Shown: positions 26,060-34,884, counted from the stretch's first letter. The stretch: 64,000 nucleotides of DNA from Pseudomonas monteilii NBRC 103158 = DSM 14164 (GCF_000730605.1 NZ_BBIS01000014.1:53620-117619); one strand, 5' to 3'. A program made the numbers and translations. Notes: generated by a model not told the origin, from the letters alone.

Positions 26060-26084
26060 ACTTCACTGAAAACATTCACGTGGT
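26060..26084. repeat. 25-nt direct repeat, copy 1
   Basis: The segment ACTTCACTGAAAACATTC plus ACGTGGT occurs again at 26316-26340 with a single T/C difference. The copies are 256 nt apart, in the gap between trmB and the small ORF at 26408. No gene is recognised between the copies; a 104-codon minus-strand frame there (26186-26500) covers copy 2 but looks like chance. Confidence 0.7.
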
Positions 26085-26315
26085 AAGAGGATCATAAGCA
26101 GGGTGATACAGTGCGTCAATGCTCCGAAATATCCGGCATCACGTGTGTCGGCGCGGTTAACTGTCTTGTGCGAAGATCCCAAGTATCATTGCTCTGCTCC
26201 TGTGTGGATGTGTTCGGTGATGGGCCGGGTAAGAGAAGAATTCTGCTTTCCGGCCCCTTCGACATGGCCTGAGAACCGTGCCGGCAACTGACTTCGAAGG
26301 GCCATTAACCTGGCC

Positions 26316-26340
26316 ACTTCACCGAAAACATTCACGTGGT
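26316..26340. repeat. 25-nt direct repeat, copy 2
   Basis: This copy reads ACTTCACCGAAAACATTC plus ACGTGGT, 24 of 25 identical to the copy at 26060-26084. It ends 67 nt upstream of the 36-codon ORF. Possible explanations are a duplicated regulatory site, a small-RNA segment or the scar of a short duplication. The sequence alone does not decide. Confidence 0.7.
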
Positions 26341-26407
26341 TTTCGAAGGCATCGAAGTGCCGGTTAGATGCTGGAAGATTGGCCCGCCAACATGGAGGCC
26401 AAGGCAT

Positions 26408-26518
26408 ATGAAGCGTTTGCTTGATGCGCTGAGCCGCGTCTGGAAGCTTGTCCGGATCTTGATAGTGATCAAGACCGTTCGGGATTTCATGCGCGACCAC
26501 TTCGATGATGCCCGTTAA
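26408..26518 (+). CDS. Small basic-hydrophobic peptide gene, 36 aa
   Basis: ATG at 26408 follows GGAGG with a spacing of 9 nt and opens a 36-codon frame starting MKRLLDALSRVWKLVRILIV and ending RDHFDDAR. The middle (VWKLVRILIVIKTV) is hydrophobic with regularly spaced Lys and Arg; the tail is acidic and polar. That pattern fits an amphipathic or membrane-associated helix. An intrinsic terminator begins 19 nt after the stop, which supports a genuine short transcript. Candidates include a small membrane regulator or a type I toxin-like peptide, but no family is recognised. In-frame codons upstream to 26336 lack a ribosome site. Confidence 0.55.
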   Translation: MKRLLDALSRVWKLVRILIVIKTVRDFMRDHFDDAR

Positions 26519-26537
26519 GGGCTAGTCAGGAGGTAGG

Positions 26538-26565
26538 GCTGCCCTGGTATCCCGGGGCAGCTTTT
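26538..26565 (+). terminator. Intrinsic terminator after the 36-aa peptide gene
   Basis: GCTGCCCTGG (26538-26547) pairs with CCGGGGCAGC (26552-26561) with one G-T wobble around a TATC loop, followed by TTTT (26562-26565). It may also serve the convergent DUF3392 gene, whose stop is at 26574. Confidence 0.75.
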
Positions 26566-26573
26566 AGCAATGC

Positions 26574-26900
26574 TTACCCGCGGCGATCCGCCACCACACC
26601 AATCAACACCAGCACTACCAACAGCACCGGCGCGAGCGCGTAGTTGTTGAACTGGCTCAACCCCTTCACCACCCACGGCGTGGCATAGATCAGCGCCGCA
26701 CCGCTGCCGATCATCACCATCAGCGCCATGAACGGCACGCGCAGGGCGCCTGCCAAGCCACCTAGCCGCTGCTCGGCCCAGGCTTTGACATCGCTACCAA
26801 ACAGCACCAGCAGGCAGCCTACCAAGGCCAGTGAAATCTCCGACAGGTTACCGCGGCTCCAGCGGGAAACCGTCGCGAGCAGATCAAGTACCAGATCCAT
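26574..26900 (-). CDS. DUF3392-like small membrane protein
   Basis: This 108-aa protein has about three hydrophobic segments (ISLALVGCLLVLFG, VPFMALMVMIGSGAALIYA, and YALAPVLLVVLVLIGVVA) and a short polar N-terminus (MDLVLDLLATVSRWSRGN). It matches the general size and pattern of DUF3392 proteins encoded next to hemW in pseudomonads. Function unknown; inner membrane. It begins 9 nt downstream of the hemW stop and is probably the last gene of the metXW-rdgB-hemW series. Confidence 0.72.
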   Translation of the reverse strand: MDLVLDLLATVSRWSRGNLSEISLALVGCLLVLFGSDVKAWAEQRLGGLAGALRVPFMALMVMIGSGAALIYATPWVVKGLSQFNNYALAPVLLVVLVLIGVVADRRG

Positions 26901-26909
26901 GGGTCATCC

Positions 26910-28085
26910 TTAGGTCAAGAAATACTGCAGCAGGTCATTGAGGAACAATTGGCCCCTCGGCGTGGCCACCAGTCGATCCGGTTCGACCTGCAAAAGGCCC
27001 TTTTGTTCGGCGGCGCGGCGTGCCTCGCGCAGTTGCTCCAGTGGCAAACCGGTGCGCAGGGTGAACAGCTCGGCTTCCACTCCGTCGGTCAGGCGCAGGG
27101 CGTTCATCAGGAACTCGAATGGCAGCTCGTCGACCGGCAGCAGCTTCTCGCCGGCCTTGAATGGCTTGGCCAGGTTCAGGTAATCCTTGGGCAGGCGGGT
27201 CTTCCAGGTACGCAGGATGCGCCCGTCGGCGAAAGTCAGCTTGCCGTGGGCGCCGGCGCCGATGCCGATGAAGTCGCCGAAGCGCCAGTAGTTCAGGTTG
27301 TGCCGGGCAGCGCGGCCCGCCTGGGCGTAGGCCGATACCTCGTACTGGCGGAAACCGTGCTCGGCCATCAGTGCCTGGCCGGCTTCCTGAATATCCCAGA
27401 GGATGTCGTCCTCGGGCAACTCAGGCGGCTGGTTCCAGAACACCGTGTTTGGCTCCACGGTCAGCTGGTACCACGACAGGTGCGTCGGCCCCAGGTCGAT
27501 GGCCTGGCGCAGGTCGCCCAGCGCATCATCCAGCGATTGGTCGGGCAGGCCGTGCATCAGGTCCATGTTGAAGTTGTCGAAGCCGGCCGCACGCGCCATG
27601 CCGGCAGCACGGACCGCTTCATCGCCATTGTGGATGCGCCCCAGCGCCTCCAACTTGGCGGGCTGGAAACTTTGCACACCGATGGACAGGCGGTTGATGC
27701 CAGTTTGCCGGTAGGCCTTGAACTTGTCCTGCTCGAAGGTGCCCGGGTTAGCTTCCAGGGTGATTTCGATGTCTGGTGCGAACGGGATGCGTTGTTCCAC
27801 GCCGCGCAGCAGCCGGCCCAGGGCGTTGGCGCTGAACAGGCTGGGCGTACCGCCACCGAAGAAGATCGAACTGATCGGGCGGCCCTGTACGGCGGCCAGC
27901 TCCTGATCGAGGTCGTCCAGTAGTGCTGTGACGTAGGCGTCTTCCGGCAGTTCAGGCCCGGCAGCGTGGGAATTGAAATCGCAGTAAGGGCACTTGCGTA
28001 CGCACCACGGAATGTGGATGTACAGCGCCAGCGGCGGCAGGCTGGTGAAACCCGCCGCGCCGGGGGTGGACAGCGTTGCGATCAT
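26910..28085 (-). CDS. hemW: Radical SAM heme chaperone HemW
   Basis: HemW is a radical-SAM family protein that delivers heme to target proteins; it was long misnamed as an oxygen-independent coproporphyrinogen oxidase. The 391-aa protein has the cluster motif C28-x3-C32-x2-C35 ([11 protein letters not shown]), FGGGTPSLF for SAM binding, and the C-terminal HemN domain. True HemN has an extra cysteine after the motif (CxxxCxxCxC), which is absent here. It overlaps rdgB by 4 nt. Confidence 0.93.
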   Translation of the reverse strand: MIATLSTPGAAGFTSLPPLALYIHIPWCVRKCPYCDFNSHAAGPELPEDAYVTALLDDLDQELAAVQGRPISSIFFGGGTPSLFSANALGRLLRGVEQRIPFAPDIEITLEANPGTFEQDKFKAYRQTGINRLSIGVQSFQPAKLEALGRIHNGDEAVRAAGMARAAGFDNFNMDLMHGLPDQSLDDALGDLRQAIDLGPTHLSWYQLTVEPNTVFWNQPPELPEDDILWDIQEAGQALMAEHGFRQYEVSAYAQAGRAARHNLNYWRFGDFIGIGAGAHGKLTFADGRILRTWKTRLPKDYLNLAKPFKAGEKLLPVDELPFEFLMNALRLTDGVEAELFTLRTGLPLEQLREARRAAEQKGLLQVEPDRLVATPRGQLFLNDLLQYFLT

Positions 28086-28678
28086 GCCAGGCCCAGACGT
28101 TGGCGCAGCAGGGCCATGGCACGGGCGCGGTGGCTGAGCTGGTTTTTGTCCACAGGGGCCAGGTCGGCGCTGGAGCAGTTGCGTTCCGGCACCCAGAACA
28201 GCGGGTCATAGCCAAAGCCGTGCTCGCCGCTGGCCTCGAACAGGATGCTGCCGTGCCATAGGCCTTCGCACAGGATCGGCAGCGGGTCGTCGGCGTGGCG
28301 CACCAGCGCCAGTACGCAGACGAACTGCGCACCGCGCTCGGCTTCGGGCACGTCCTTCAAGGCTTCGAGCAGCTTGGCATTGTTGGCCGCGTCACCCTTG
28401 CCGTCGGCGTAGCGCGCCGAGTAGATACCCGGCGCACCACCGAGGAAGTCCACCGCCAGGCCGGAATCGTCAGCCAAGGCCGGCAGGCCGGAGATACGTG
28501 CGGCGTTACGCGCCTTGAGAATGGCGTTTTCAACGAACGACAGGCCGGTTTCTTCTGGCTCTACCTGGCTGAATTCGCCAATCGAACGCAGTTGCACGGA
28601 CTGGCCGAGCATGGCCTGCAGTTCCTTGAGTTTGCCGGCGTTGTGGCTGGCCAATACGAGTTGCTGGAAATTCATCAT
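28082..28678 (-). CDS. rdgB: dITP/XTP pyrophosphatase RdgB
   Basis: RdgB hydrolyses dITP, XTP and related non-canonical purine nucleotides to keep them out of DNA. The 198-aa protein has the N-terminal [12 protein letters not shown] motif (about 10-21), the metal-binding [25 protein letters not shown] segment and the C-terminal [10 protein letters not shown]. It overlaps hemW and the DUF4426 gene by 4 nt at each end, so the three are co-translated. Confidence 0.97.
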   Translation of the reverse strand: MMNFQQLVLASHNAGKLKELQAMLGQSVQLRSIGEFSQVEPEETGLSFVENAILKARNAARISGLPALADDSGLAVDFLGGAPGIYSARYADGKGDAANNAKLLEALKDVPEAERGAQFVCVLALVRHADDPLPILCEGLWHGSILFEASGEHGFGYDPLFWVPERNCSSADLAPVDKNQLSHRARAMALLRQRLGLA

Positions 28679-29109
28679 TCGCCTGGGAACACTTCCTGGT
28701 TGAAGCTAAGGGAATTGCTGATACCGCCGGTTTCGATATTCAGGTCGAAGGTAACGGTTTCTGGCTGTTCGATCTTGAACTGGGCGATGTAGTACACCGC
28801 GCCCTGTTCGGTAATCTGTTTGAACGACAGCGGGCTGCTACGCCCGGTCAGGTCCTTGACCGTGCCGCTGACTACCGCTGTGGCAGGTTTGTTGGCCTTG
28901 AGTACGGCAATGTTGAGCACGCCCTGGTTCTTGCTGCGCACCAGGCCGGTGGCTGCGGCCACCTCGGGCGTGAGCATGCTCGACGTGAACGCGCTGTAGT
29001 GCACCGTCACGTCGCCAAACACTTCCTTGCGCTCGGGCCGGGCGGCATCGGCAGCCAGTACCGGCAAGGCCAGGCACAGGCTGATCAGGAACAGGGCTAG
29101 GCGACGCAT
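28675..29109 (-). CDS. DUF4426 exported protein
   Basis: This 144-aa protein has a cleavable signal peptide ([22 protein letters not shown]). The mature part is beta-rich, with [25 protein letters not shown] near its start, typical of DUF4426. It is probably periplasmic and of unknown function. The start at 29109 is chosen because the signal peptide starts there; longer in-frame codons extend into metW. It overlaps rdgB by 4 nt. Confidence 0.85.
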   Translation of the reverse strand: MRRLALFLISLCLALPVLAADAARPERKEVFGDVTVHYSAFTSSMLTPEVAAATGLVRSKNQGVLNIAVLKANKPATAVVSGTVKDLTGRSSPLSFKQITEQGAVYYIAQFKIEQPETVTFDLNIETGGISNSLSFNQEVFPGE

Positions 29110-29131
29110 GGGGCGATTCCTCCGGTGGGCG

Positions 29132-29752
29132 TCAGACCGCGAGCTGGTGCTCTTGCAGGCCCGGGCTGCTGACGCGATAGATGCCGATCTCACCTAGAAG
29201 ATTAGGCCAAAGCCGGCCACCCCACCCGTTACGGTGCAAATGGTCGACGGCCAGGCGGTCGAGCACCTTGGCCCTGCGCTCGTGCACCAGCTCTTCGAAG
29301 TCGGCGAAGGTGCAGAAGTGTATGTTCGGCGTGTTGTACCAGGTATACGGCATGAAGTCCGATACCGGCATGCGTCCCTTGGTGGCCAGGTACCAGCGGC
29401 AGCGCCAGTGGCCGAAGTTCGGGAAGGTAATGATGCACTGGCGGCCCACGCGCAGCATCTCGTCGAGGATGCGGTCGGGGTATTCCACGGCCTGCAGGGC
29501 CTGGGTCATGATCACTACGTCGAAACTGTTGCTGGCGAAGTTGCCCAGGCCTTTGTCCAGGTCCTGCTCGATGACGTTGACGCCCTTGGCCACGCATGCG
29601 GCAATGTTGTCGGCGTCGATCTCCAGGCCATAGCCGGTGACTTGCTTGCGGTCACGCAGCGAGGCCAGCAGTTCGCCGCTGCCGCAGCCCAGGTCAAGTA
29701 CCCGGCTGCCGGCGGGGATCCAGTCGTGGATGATTTCCAGATCGGCTCTCAT
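29132..29752 (-). CDS. metW: Methionine biosynthesis protein MetW
   Basis: MetW is a 206-aa methyltransferase-fold protein required with MetX for homoserine acylation in pseudomonads and relatives. VLDLGCGSGELLASL is the SAM-binding motif (about 18-32), and the PNFGHWRCRWYLATKGRMP segment is typical of MetW. The start at 29752 gives MRADLEIIHDWIP, 7 nt after the metX stop. A six-residue longer start would lie inside metX. Confidence 0.95.
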   Translation of the reverse strand: MRADLEIIHDWIPAGSRVLDLGCGSGELLASLRDRKQVTGYGLEIDADNIAACVAKGVNVIEQDLDKGLGNFASNSFDVVIMTQALQAVEYPDRILDEMLRVGRQCIITFPNFGHWRCRWYLATKGRMPVSDFMPYTWYNTPNIHFCTFADFEELVHERRAKVLDRLAVDHLHRNGWGGRLWPNLLGEIGIYRVSSPGLQEHQLAV

Positions 29753-29759
29753 GCTGTCC

Positions 29760-30899
29760 TCAGATGGCAATGCGGTTCATGTAGTTCGAGAAACCCTGCA
29801 TGTAGCGAGGTGTGGGGATCAGGAAGGCATCGTGCCCGTAAGGCGAGTCGATCTCCAGGTAACACACGTTCTTGCGGGCCGCCATCAGGGCGTCGACGAT
29901 TTCGCGCGAACGGGCCGGCGAGAAGCGCCAGTCGGTCGTGAACGACATGATGCAGTAGTCCGCCTTGACGTGGGCCAGAGTGGCAGCCAGGTCACCGCCC
30001 TGGGCGGCGGCCGGGTCGAAATAGTCCAGCGCCTTGGTCATCAGCAGATAGGTATTGGCGTCGAAACGGCCAGAAAACTCTTCGCCCTGGTAGCGCAGGT
30101 AGCTTTCGACCTGGAACTCGACACTGTGGAAGTCGTAGTTGAGCTTGTCGCTCTTGAGCTCACGGCCGAATTTTTCACCCATCGAGTCGTCCGACAGGTA
30201 GGTGATGTGGCCGACCATGCGCGCCAGCATCAGACCGCGCTTGGGGATCACGCCCTGGTCCTGGAACGAGCCGCCGTGGAATTCGGGGTCGGTAAGGATG
30301 GCCTGGCGTGCCACTTCGTTGAAGGCAATGTTCTGTGCTGACAGCTTGGGCGCCGAGGCGATGTCGACACAATGGCGCACACGCTCGGGGTAGGTCATGG
30401 TCCATTGCAGTGCCTGCATGCCACCCAGGCTGCCGCCGACGATTGCCGCCCATTGCGCAATGCCCAGGCGGTCTGCCAGGCGTGCCTGGCTGTGTACCCA
30501 GTCTTCGACAGTCAGCACCGGGAAATCGGCGCCATAAGGCTTGCCGGTGGCCGGGTTGATGCTGCTGGGGCCGGTGCTGCCGTTGCAGCCGCCGAGGTTG
30601 TTCAGGCTGACCACGAAGAAGCGGTTGGTGTCGATGGGCTTGCCAGGGCCGATGCAGCTGTCCCACCAACCCGGCTTGCGGTCGGTGTCGGCATGGTAGC
30701 CAGCGGCATGGTGGTGGCCGGAAAGGGCATGGCAGATCAGCACGGCGTTGCTCGCGCTGGCGTTCAGGGTGCCATAGGTCTCGTAGACCAGCTCGTAACT
30801 GGCCAGGGAACGGCCACAGGCCAGGGCCAGCGGTTCATCGAACCGGGCGGTTTGCGGTACTACCAGACCGACGGAATCTTCGGGAAAGACAGTGGACAT
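29760..30899 (-). CDS. metX: Homoserine O-acyltransferase MetX (probably succinyl-specific)
   Basis: MetX acylates homoserine, the first committed step of methionine synthesis. The 379-aa alpha/beta hydrolase-fold enzyme has the nucleophile in [12 protein letters not shown] (S157), a catalytic Asp in [10 protein letters not shown] and the His in [22 protein letters not shown] is a family segment. Pseudomonad MetX enzymes paired with MetW are known to use succinyl-CoA more often than acetyl-CoA, so the acyl donor is likely succinyl-CoA; that is family knowledge, not read from this sequence. metW follows 7 nt downstream. Confidence 0.95.
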   Translation of the reverse strand: MSTVFPEDSVGLVVPQTARFDEPLALACGRSLASYELVYETYGTLNASASNAVLICHALSGHHHAAGYHADTDRKPGWWDSCIGPGKPIDTNRFFVVSLNNLGGCNGSTGPSSINPATGKPYGADFPVLTVEDWVHSQARLADRLGIAQWAAIVGGSLGGMQALQWTMTYPERVRHCVDIASAPKLSAQNIAFNEVARQAILTDPEFHGGSFQDQGVIPKRGLMLARMVGHITYLSDDSMGEKFGRELKSDKLNYDFHSVEFQVESYLRYQGEEFSGRFDANTYLLMTKALDYFDPAAAQGGDLAATLAHVKADYCIMSFTTDWRFSPARSREIVDALMAARKNVCYLEIDSPYGHDAFLIPTPRYMQGFSNYMNRIAI

Positions 30900-30942
30900 C
30901 GACCCTGCTCACGCTTGACGGAGGCGTAAGTCTAAAGAGCGC

Positions 30943-30980
30943 TACCCCCAGCGGCAAGCAAAGGCTTGCCGCTGGGGGTA
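30943..30980 (-). terminator. Perfect 17-bp hairpin between yggT and metX
   Basis: A 17-nt arm at 30943-30959 (starts TACCCCCAGC) pairs perfectly with 30964-30980 around a 4-nt AAAG loop. It lies 7 nt after the yggT stop and 44 nt before the metX start on the minus strand. The transcript continues GCGCTCTTTAG, so a U-tract is poor. It probably separates the proC-yggT transcript from metXW, or protects a 3' end. Confidence 0.65.
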
Positions 30981-30987
30981 ACCAGGG

Positions 30988-31578
30988 TCAGATCATGCGG
31001 AACAGTTCCTGTGGCATGCCGGCGTAGGCGGCCAGCGGGGGCATGACGAACGACTGGATCACCTGGATCGCCAGGAAGGCGAAGATCGGCGAGATATCCA
31101 TGCCGCCCAGGTTAGGCACGATACGGCGGAACGGTGCCAGCACTGGCTCGCTGATCTGGTAGGCCAGCTCGGCGGCCGGGTTATGGCTGTTGGGCGCGAC
31201 CCACGAAACGATCACCATCACGATCATCGCCACCCAGAAAATCTTCAGGAACAGCGAGGTGATACCAATGATCGCCCACATCAGCAGGTGCAGGATGTCG
31301 CCGAACGTGCCGTAGGTGACCATCAGCACGAAGCCCATCAGCAGGGCCTGGATAACGATTGCCAGCAGCAGCGACGAGGTGTCGAGCCCGCCCACACTGG
31401 GGATGACCCGGCGGATCGGCTTGAGCAGCGGCTGGGTGGCGCGCACCGCGAACTGGCAAAGCGGGTTGTAGAAGTTGGCTTTGACCAGCTGCAGCACGAA
31501 GCGCAGCAGTACGATCACCAGGTACAGGCTGACCAAGGTTTGCACCACGAAGATCGCGGCACCGGACAGTGCATTCAT
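30988..31578 (-). CDS. YggT family membrane protein
   Basis: This 196-aa protein contains two YGGT repeats, one in each half, each with two hydrophobic helices (for example FVVQTLVSLYLVIVLLRFVLQL and LFLKIFWVAMIVMVIVSWV). The repeated motifs NPLCQFAVRATQPLLKPIRRVIP and ISEPVLAPFRRIVPNLGGMDISPI are diagnostic. YggT proteins are inner-membrane proteins linked to osmotic or ion homeostasis. The gene follows proC after 10 nt, a conserved neighbourhood. Confidence 0.92.
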   Translation of the reverse strand: MNALSGAAIFVVQTLVSLYLVIVLLRFVLQLVKANFYNPLCQFAVRATQPLLKPIRRVIPSVGGLDTSSLLLAIVIQALLMGFVLMVTYGTFGDILHLLMWAIIGITSLFLKIFWVAMIVMVIVSWVAPNSHNPAAELAYQISEPVLAPFRRIVPNLGGMDISPIFAFLAIQVIQSFVMPPLAAYAGMPQELFRMI

Positions 31579-31588
31579 CTAAAGCTCC

Positions 31589-32407
31589 TTATTTGCCCAG
31601 TTGTTCGGCCAGCTCGGCAGAGCGCGTGGCCGCAGCCTGCAGTGCCTGCTCGACGATGGCTTCGAAGCCGCTGGCCTGGAACGACTTGATCGCCGCTTCC
31701 GTGGTGCCGGCGGGCGAGGTGACGCGGCGGCGCAGTTCGGCGGCATCGACATCGCTGGCAACCGCCATGCGCGCCGCGCCCAAGGCCGTCTGCAAGGTCA
31801 GCTGCGAGGCGGTTTCGCGTGGCAGGCCGAGTTTTTCGCCTGCCGCTGTCATGGCCTCGATCAGCAGGAAGAAGTACGCCGGGCCACTGCCGGACACGGC
31901 GGTCACAGCGTCCAGTTGCTGCTCCTGCTCCAGCCACAGGGCAGTGCCCACGGCCGACAGCAGTTGCTCGGCCTGCTGGCGCTGTTCGCCGGACACTTCG
32001 GCGGTGGCGTACAGGCCGCTCACGCCCTGACGCAGCAGCGCCGGGGTGTTGGGCATGCAACGCACGACCGGGCGAGCGCCCACCCAGCTTTGCAGGCTGG
32101 CGCAGGTGATGCCGGCGGCGATGGAAACGATCAGCTGGCCATCCTGCAGGTTGGGTTGCAGGGCCTGGCACACGGCTTTCATGACCTGCGGCTTGACTGC
32201 CAGCACGATGACATCGGCGCCGTCGATGGCCTGGGCGTTGTGCTCGAAGGTTTCGATGCCGTGCTCCGCCTGGATGCGGCTGCGGGTCTCGGCGCCCGGG
32301 TCGCTGGCGCGGATCTGCGAGGCGTCCAGGCCCTGGGCACGCAGACCACCGATCAGGCTGGCGGCCATGTTGCCGGCGCCGATAAAGGCAATGCGAGTCT
32401 TGCTCAT
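31589..32407 (-). CDS. proC: Pyrroline-5-carboxylate reductase
   Basis: ProC reduces pyrroline-5-carboxylate to proline with NAD(P)H. The 272-aa protein has the N-terminal Rossmann motif FIGAGNMAASLIGGL (about 9-23), VLAVKPQVM and the C-terminal dimerisation and active-site region AVSGSGPAYFFLLIEAM and VTSPAGTTEAAI. Length is typical. It lies in a yggS-proC-yggT set. Confidence 0.97.
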   Translation of the reverse strand: MSKTRIAFIGAGNMAASLIGGLRAQGLDASQIRASDPGAETRSRIQAEHGIETFEHNAQAIDGADVIVLAVKPQVMKAVCQALQPNLQDGQLIVSIAAGITCASLQSWVGARPVVRCMPNTPALLRQGVSGLYATAEVSGEQRQQAEQLLSAVGTALWLEQEQQLDAVTAVSGSGPAYFFLLIEAMTAAGEKLGLPRETASQLTLQTALGAARMAVASDVDAAELRRRVTSPAGTTEAAIKSFQASGFEAIVEQALQAAATRSAELAEQLGK

Positions 32408-32445
32408 GTCAGGTCCTTGTGGAAAAGAGTGAGTGAAGCATGGAA

Positions 32446-33132
32446 TCAGGTGTTGCCGTAGTCGCGTGCCCCGAACAGGGCGGTACCGATACGCACCCAG
32501 GTCGCACCCTGAGCAATCGCCGCTTCCAGGTCGTGGCTCATGCCCATGGACAGGGTGTCCAGGCCAAGGTCCAGCCCTTCCTGCAACGCGCGCAGGCTGG
32601 CGAAGGCAGCCTCCTGGGCAGCGCGATCATCGGTGGGTTCGGGGATTGCCATCAGCCCGCGCAGGCGCAGGTTGGGCAATGCGGCCACGGCCTTGGCCAG
32701 GGCCGGCAGGTCGGCGGGGGCGCAGCCGGACTTGCTGTCTTCGCCACTGACGTTCACCTGCAGGCAGATGTTCAGTGGCGCCAGCCCGGCAGGGCGCTGC
32801 TCGGACAGGCGTTGGGCGATTTTCAGGCGGTCCACGGAATGCACCCAGTCGAAATGCTCGGCAATGGCTTTGGTCTTGTTCGACTGAATGGGGCCGATGA
32901 AGTGCCAGATCAAGGGCAAGTCGCTGAGCGCCTGCTGCTTTGTCAGCGCTTCCTGTAGGTAGTTTTCCCCGAAGTCACGCACGCCGGCAGCGTGGACCTC
33001 GCGGATAGCGCTGGCGGGCTTGGTCTTGCTCACAGCCAGCAGCTGGACGCTGGCCGGATCACGCCCGGCTGCCTGGGCAGCACTGGCGATACGGGCGGAA
33101 ATCGCGGAAAGGTTGTCTGCTAGGGTGGACAT
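32446..33132 (-). CDS. PLP homeostasis protein (YggS/PROSC family)
   Basis: This 228-aa alanine-racemase-fold protein binds pyridoxal phosphate without known catalysis and keeps free PLP balanced. The PLP lysine is K36 in LLAVSKTKP. GENYLQEALTK and WHFIGPIQSNKTKAI are family motifs, and MGMSHDLEAAIAQGATWVRIGTALFG is the C-terminal phosphate-binding region. It is divergent from pilT and lies upstream of proC. Confidence 0.95.
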   Translation of the reverse strand: MSTLADNLSAISARIASAAQAAGRDPASVQLLAVSKTKPASAIREVHAAGVRDFGENYLQEALTKQQALSDLPLIWHFIGPIQSNKTKAIAEHFDWVHSVDRLKIAQRLSEQRPAGLAPLNICLQVNVSGEDSKSGCAPADLPALAKAVAALPNLRLRGLMAIPEPTDDRAAQEAAFASLRALQEGLDLGLDTLSMGMSHDLEAAIAQGATWVRIGTALFGARDYGNT

Positions 33133-33197
33133 GGATGGATGCCGGCAGCTGTAGGGTTTGCGGCATTCTACCTACTTGAAGGCCTTTGGGGAGTCTC

Positions 33198-34196
33198 ATG
33201 GATGTGACTGACCTGTTGGCCCGAGCCGTGGAGGCGGGGGCTTCGGACCTGCACCTGGCGGCGGGCCAGATACCGATGCTGCGCCTGGACGGTGAATTGC
33301 AGCGCATGTACTTGCCGCCGCTGGTGGCGGCAGACCTGGCCGAGGGTATGGCGCTCTTGATGACAGAGCAGCAAAGGCGGCAATGGGCCGAGGGCGATGA
33401 ACTGGACTTGGCGCTGGCATTGCCCACGCTCGGCCGTTTTCGGCTGAACCTGTTTCGCCAGCTGAATGGCCCTGGAGCAACCTTTCGGCTGATCCCCGGG
33501 CGGATCGCCACGCTGGATGAACTGGACCTGGGGGATGTGTATCAAGCTGTTGCGCAATGCCATGATGGCTTGGTCCTGGTGGGTGGGCCGACCGGCAGTG
33601 GCAAGTCCAGCACCCTGGCGTCGCTGCTTGACCAGCTGAACCGGGAGCGTGCGCTGCACATCATTACCCTGGAAGACCCGGTCGAAGTTATCCACAGCAG
33701 CCAACGCAGCCTGGTCAATCAGCGTGAGATTGGCCGCCACAGCGGCGGCTTTGCCCAGGGGCTGCGCAGTGCCCTGCGACAGGACCCGGATGTGATCATG
33801 ATTGGCGAATTGCGCGACCTGGAGACCGTTCGTCTGGCCTTGCGCGCGGCAGAGACTGGGCACCTGGTGCTGGCGACGGTGCATACGCGTTCGGCCGTAA
33901 ACAGCATCGATCGGTTGGTGGAGGTGTTTGCTGCCGAGGAAAAGCCGTTGGTGCGCGCGATGCTGGCCGAGTCGCTGCGCCTGGTGGTGGCGCAGGTGCT
34001 GGTCAGGCGCGTAGGTGGCGGGCGGGTTGCAGCGCGGGAAGTGCTGGTGGCGACGACGGCGGTGCGTAACCTGGTGCGTGAGGGGCGGATGGCGCAGTTG
34101 TGTTCGGTGATGCAGGCGGGTGCTGCAGAAGGGATGCGGACGATGGAGGGGGCAATGTGGGAGCTGAAGGAAAAGCGATTGATCAGCGATTTATAG
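33198..34196 (+). CDS. pilT: Type IV pilus retraction ATPase PilT
   Basis: PilT powers depolymerisation of type IV pili for twitching and DNA uptake. The 332-aa protein has the N-terminal PAS-like domain (SDLHLAAGQIPMLRLDGEL), Walker A GPTGSGKS at 130-137, the Asp box IITLEDPVEVIH, Walker B QDPDVIMIGELRDLET and the His box TGHLVLATVHT. It is slightly shorter than the usual 344 aa. The start at 33198 (MDVTDLLARAVEAGASD) has GGGGAG upstream. It stands 12 kb from the pilMNOPQ operon; no pilU gene follows. A 10-bp hairpin lies just after the stop. Confidence 0.93.
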   Translation: MDVTDLLARAVEAGASDLHLAAGQIPMLRLDGELQRMYLPPLVAADLAEGMALLMTEQQRRQWAEGDELDLALALPTLGRFRLNLFRQLNGPGATFRLIPGRIATLDELDLGDVYQAVAQCHDGLVLVGGPTGSGKSSTLASLLDQLNRERALHIITLEDPVEVIHSSQRSLVNQREIGRHSGGFAQGLRSALRQDPDVIMIGELRDLETVRLALRAAETGHLVLATVHTRSAVNSIDRLVEVFAAEEKPLVRAMLAESLRLVVAQVLVRRVGGGRVAAREVLVATTAVRNLVREGRMAQLCSVMQAGAAEGMRTMEGAMWELKEKRLISDL

Positions 34197-34206
34197 TGCC
34201 TGTTCC

Positions 34207-34238
34207 GGCCTTATCGCTGGCTTGCCGACGATAAGGCC
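34207..34238. terminator. Hairpin between convergent pilT and the NlpC/P60 gene
   Basis: GGCCTTATCG (34207-34216) pairs perfectly with CGATAAGGCC (34229-34238) around a 12-nt loop containing TGGCTTGCC. The composition resembles the interspersed CGATAAGGCC-type repeats of the P. putida group. No T-run. Confidence 0.5.
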
Positions 34239-34257
34239 AGTACTGACAGAGCCGGGG

Positions 34258-34884
34258 TCAGCGCTTGGCCAGGCTCAGCTGCTGCTGTTCTTTCGGCAGC
34301 ACCCGCTTGGCCACGACATAGTGCTTCTGCCAGTAAGGCTTGCTCAGGGTGTCGATGCTCACCCGCTTGCCACGCCGTGGCGCATGGATGAAGCGGTCGT
34401 TGCCCAGGTAGATGGCAACATGGTTCACCCGGCGGCTCTTGATGTTGAAGAAGATCAGGTCACCAGGCTTCAGGTCACCCTTGGCCACCTTCACGCCGTG
34501 GCCTTGGGCCATGGCATTGGAGGTACGCGGTAGGTCGACGTCGGCAACATCGTTGAAGGCGTATTTGACCAGGCCACTGCAGTCGAAGCCTTTTTTCGGG
34601 CTGCTGCCACCCCAAACGTAAGGGGTGCCGAGCACATTCACCGCACGGCTGAGCACATCGCTGCTCTGCTTCGGCGACATGGCAGCAACAGGCGCACCAC
34701 GGCTGCTGGCAGCGTTGCTCGGGCGCGCGCGCAGGGTGGCCTGCTTGGTTGGCGCGTGTCTCACCGAGGCATTGGTGGTGTAGCCGGTGAAACCATTGGG
34801 AAGACGTTGCTCACGATTGGTGGCGTGGGCGGCCAGGGGCAATAATAGACAGAGGGTCAGCCATGTCTTGAGTAAAGGCGGCAT
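34258..34884 (-). CDS. NlpC/P60 (C40) peptidoglycan endopeptidase
   Basis: This 208-aa exported protein has a signal peptide (about 1-21, MPPLLKTWLTLCLLLPLAAHA), a linker of about 50 residues, and an NlpC/P60 domain with the Cys-His-His triad: C102 in FDCSGLVKYAF, H155 in VNHVAIYLG and H167 in FIHAPRRGK. Such enzymes cut the D-Glu-mDAP bond in murein stem peptides. There is no lipobox, so it is probably soluble in the periplasm. It is divergent from the TM2 gene. Confidence 0.9.
   Translation of the reverse strand: MPPLLKTWLTLCLLLPLAAHATNREQRLPNGFTGYTTNASVRHAPTKQATLRARPSNAASSRGAPVAAMSPKQSSDVLSRAVNVLGTPYVWGGSSPKKGFDCSGLVKYAFNDVADVDLPRTSNAMAQGHGVKVAKGDLKPGDLIFFNIKSRRVNHVAIYLGNDRFIHAPRRGKRVSIDTLSKPYWQKHYVVAKRVLPKEQQQLSLAKR

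Noticed and set aside
26186..26500. 104-codon minus-strand frame across the repeat region
   Set aside because: No ribosome site, no recognisable domain, and it runs through the repeat copy and the small peptide gene on the other strand.
26910..28085. Oxygen-independent coproporphyrinogen oxidase (HemN) as the call
   Set aside because: The fourth cysteine of the HemN motif is missing and the length fits HemW.
30900..30987. SAM riboswitch before metX
   Set aside because: The gap is under 90 nt and is dominated by one simple 17-bp stem. No SAM riboswitch architecture is visible.
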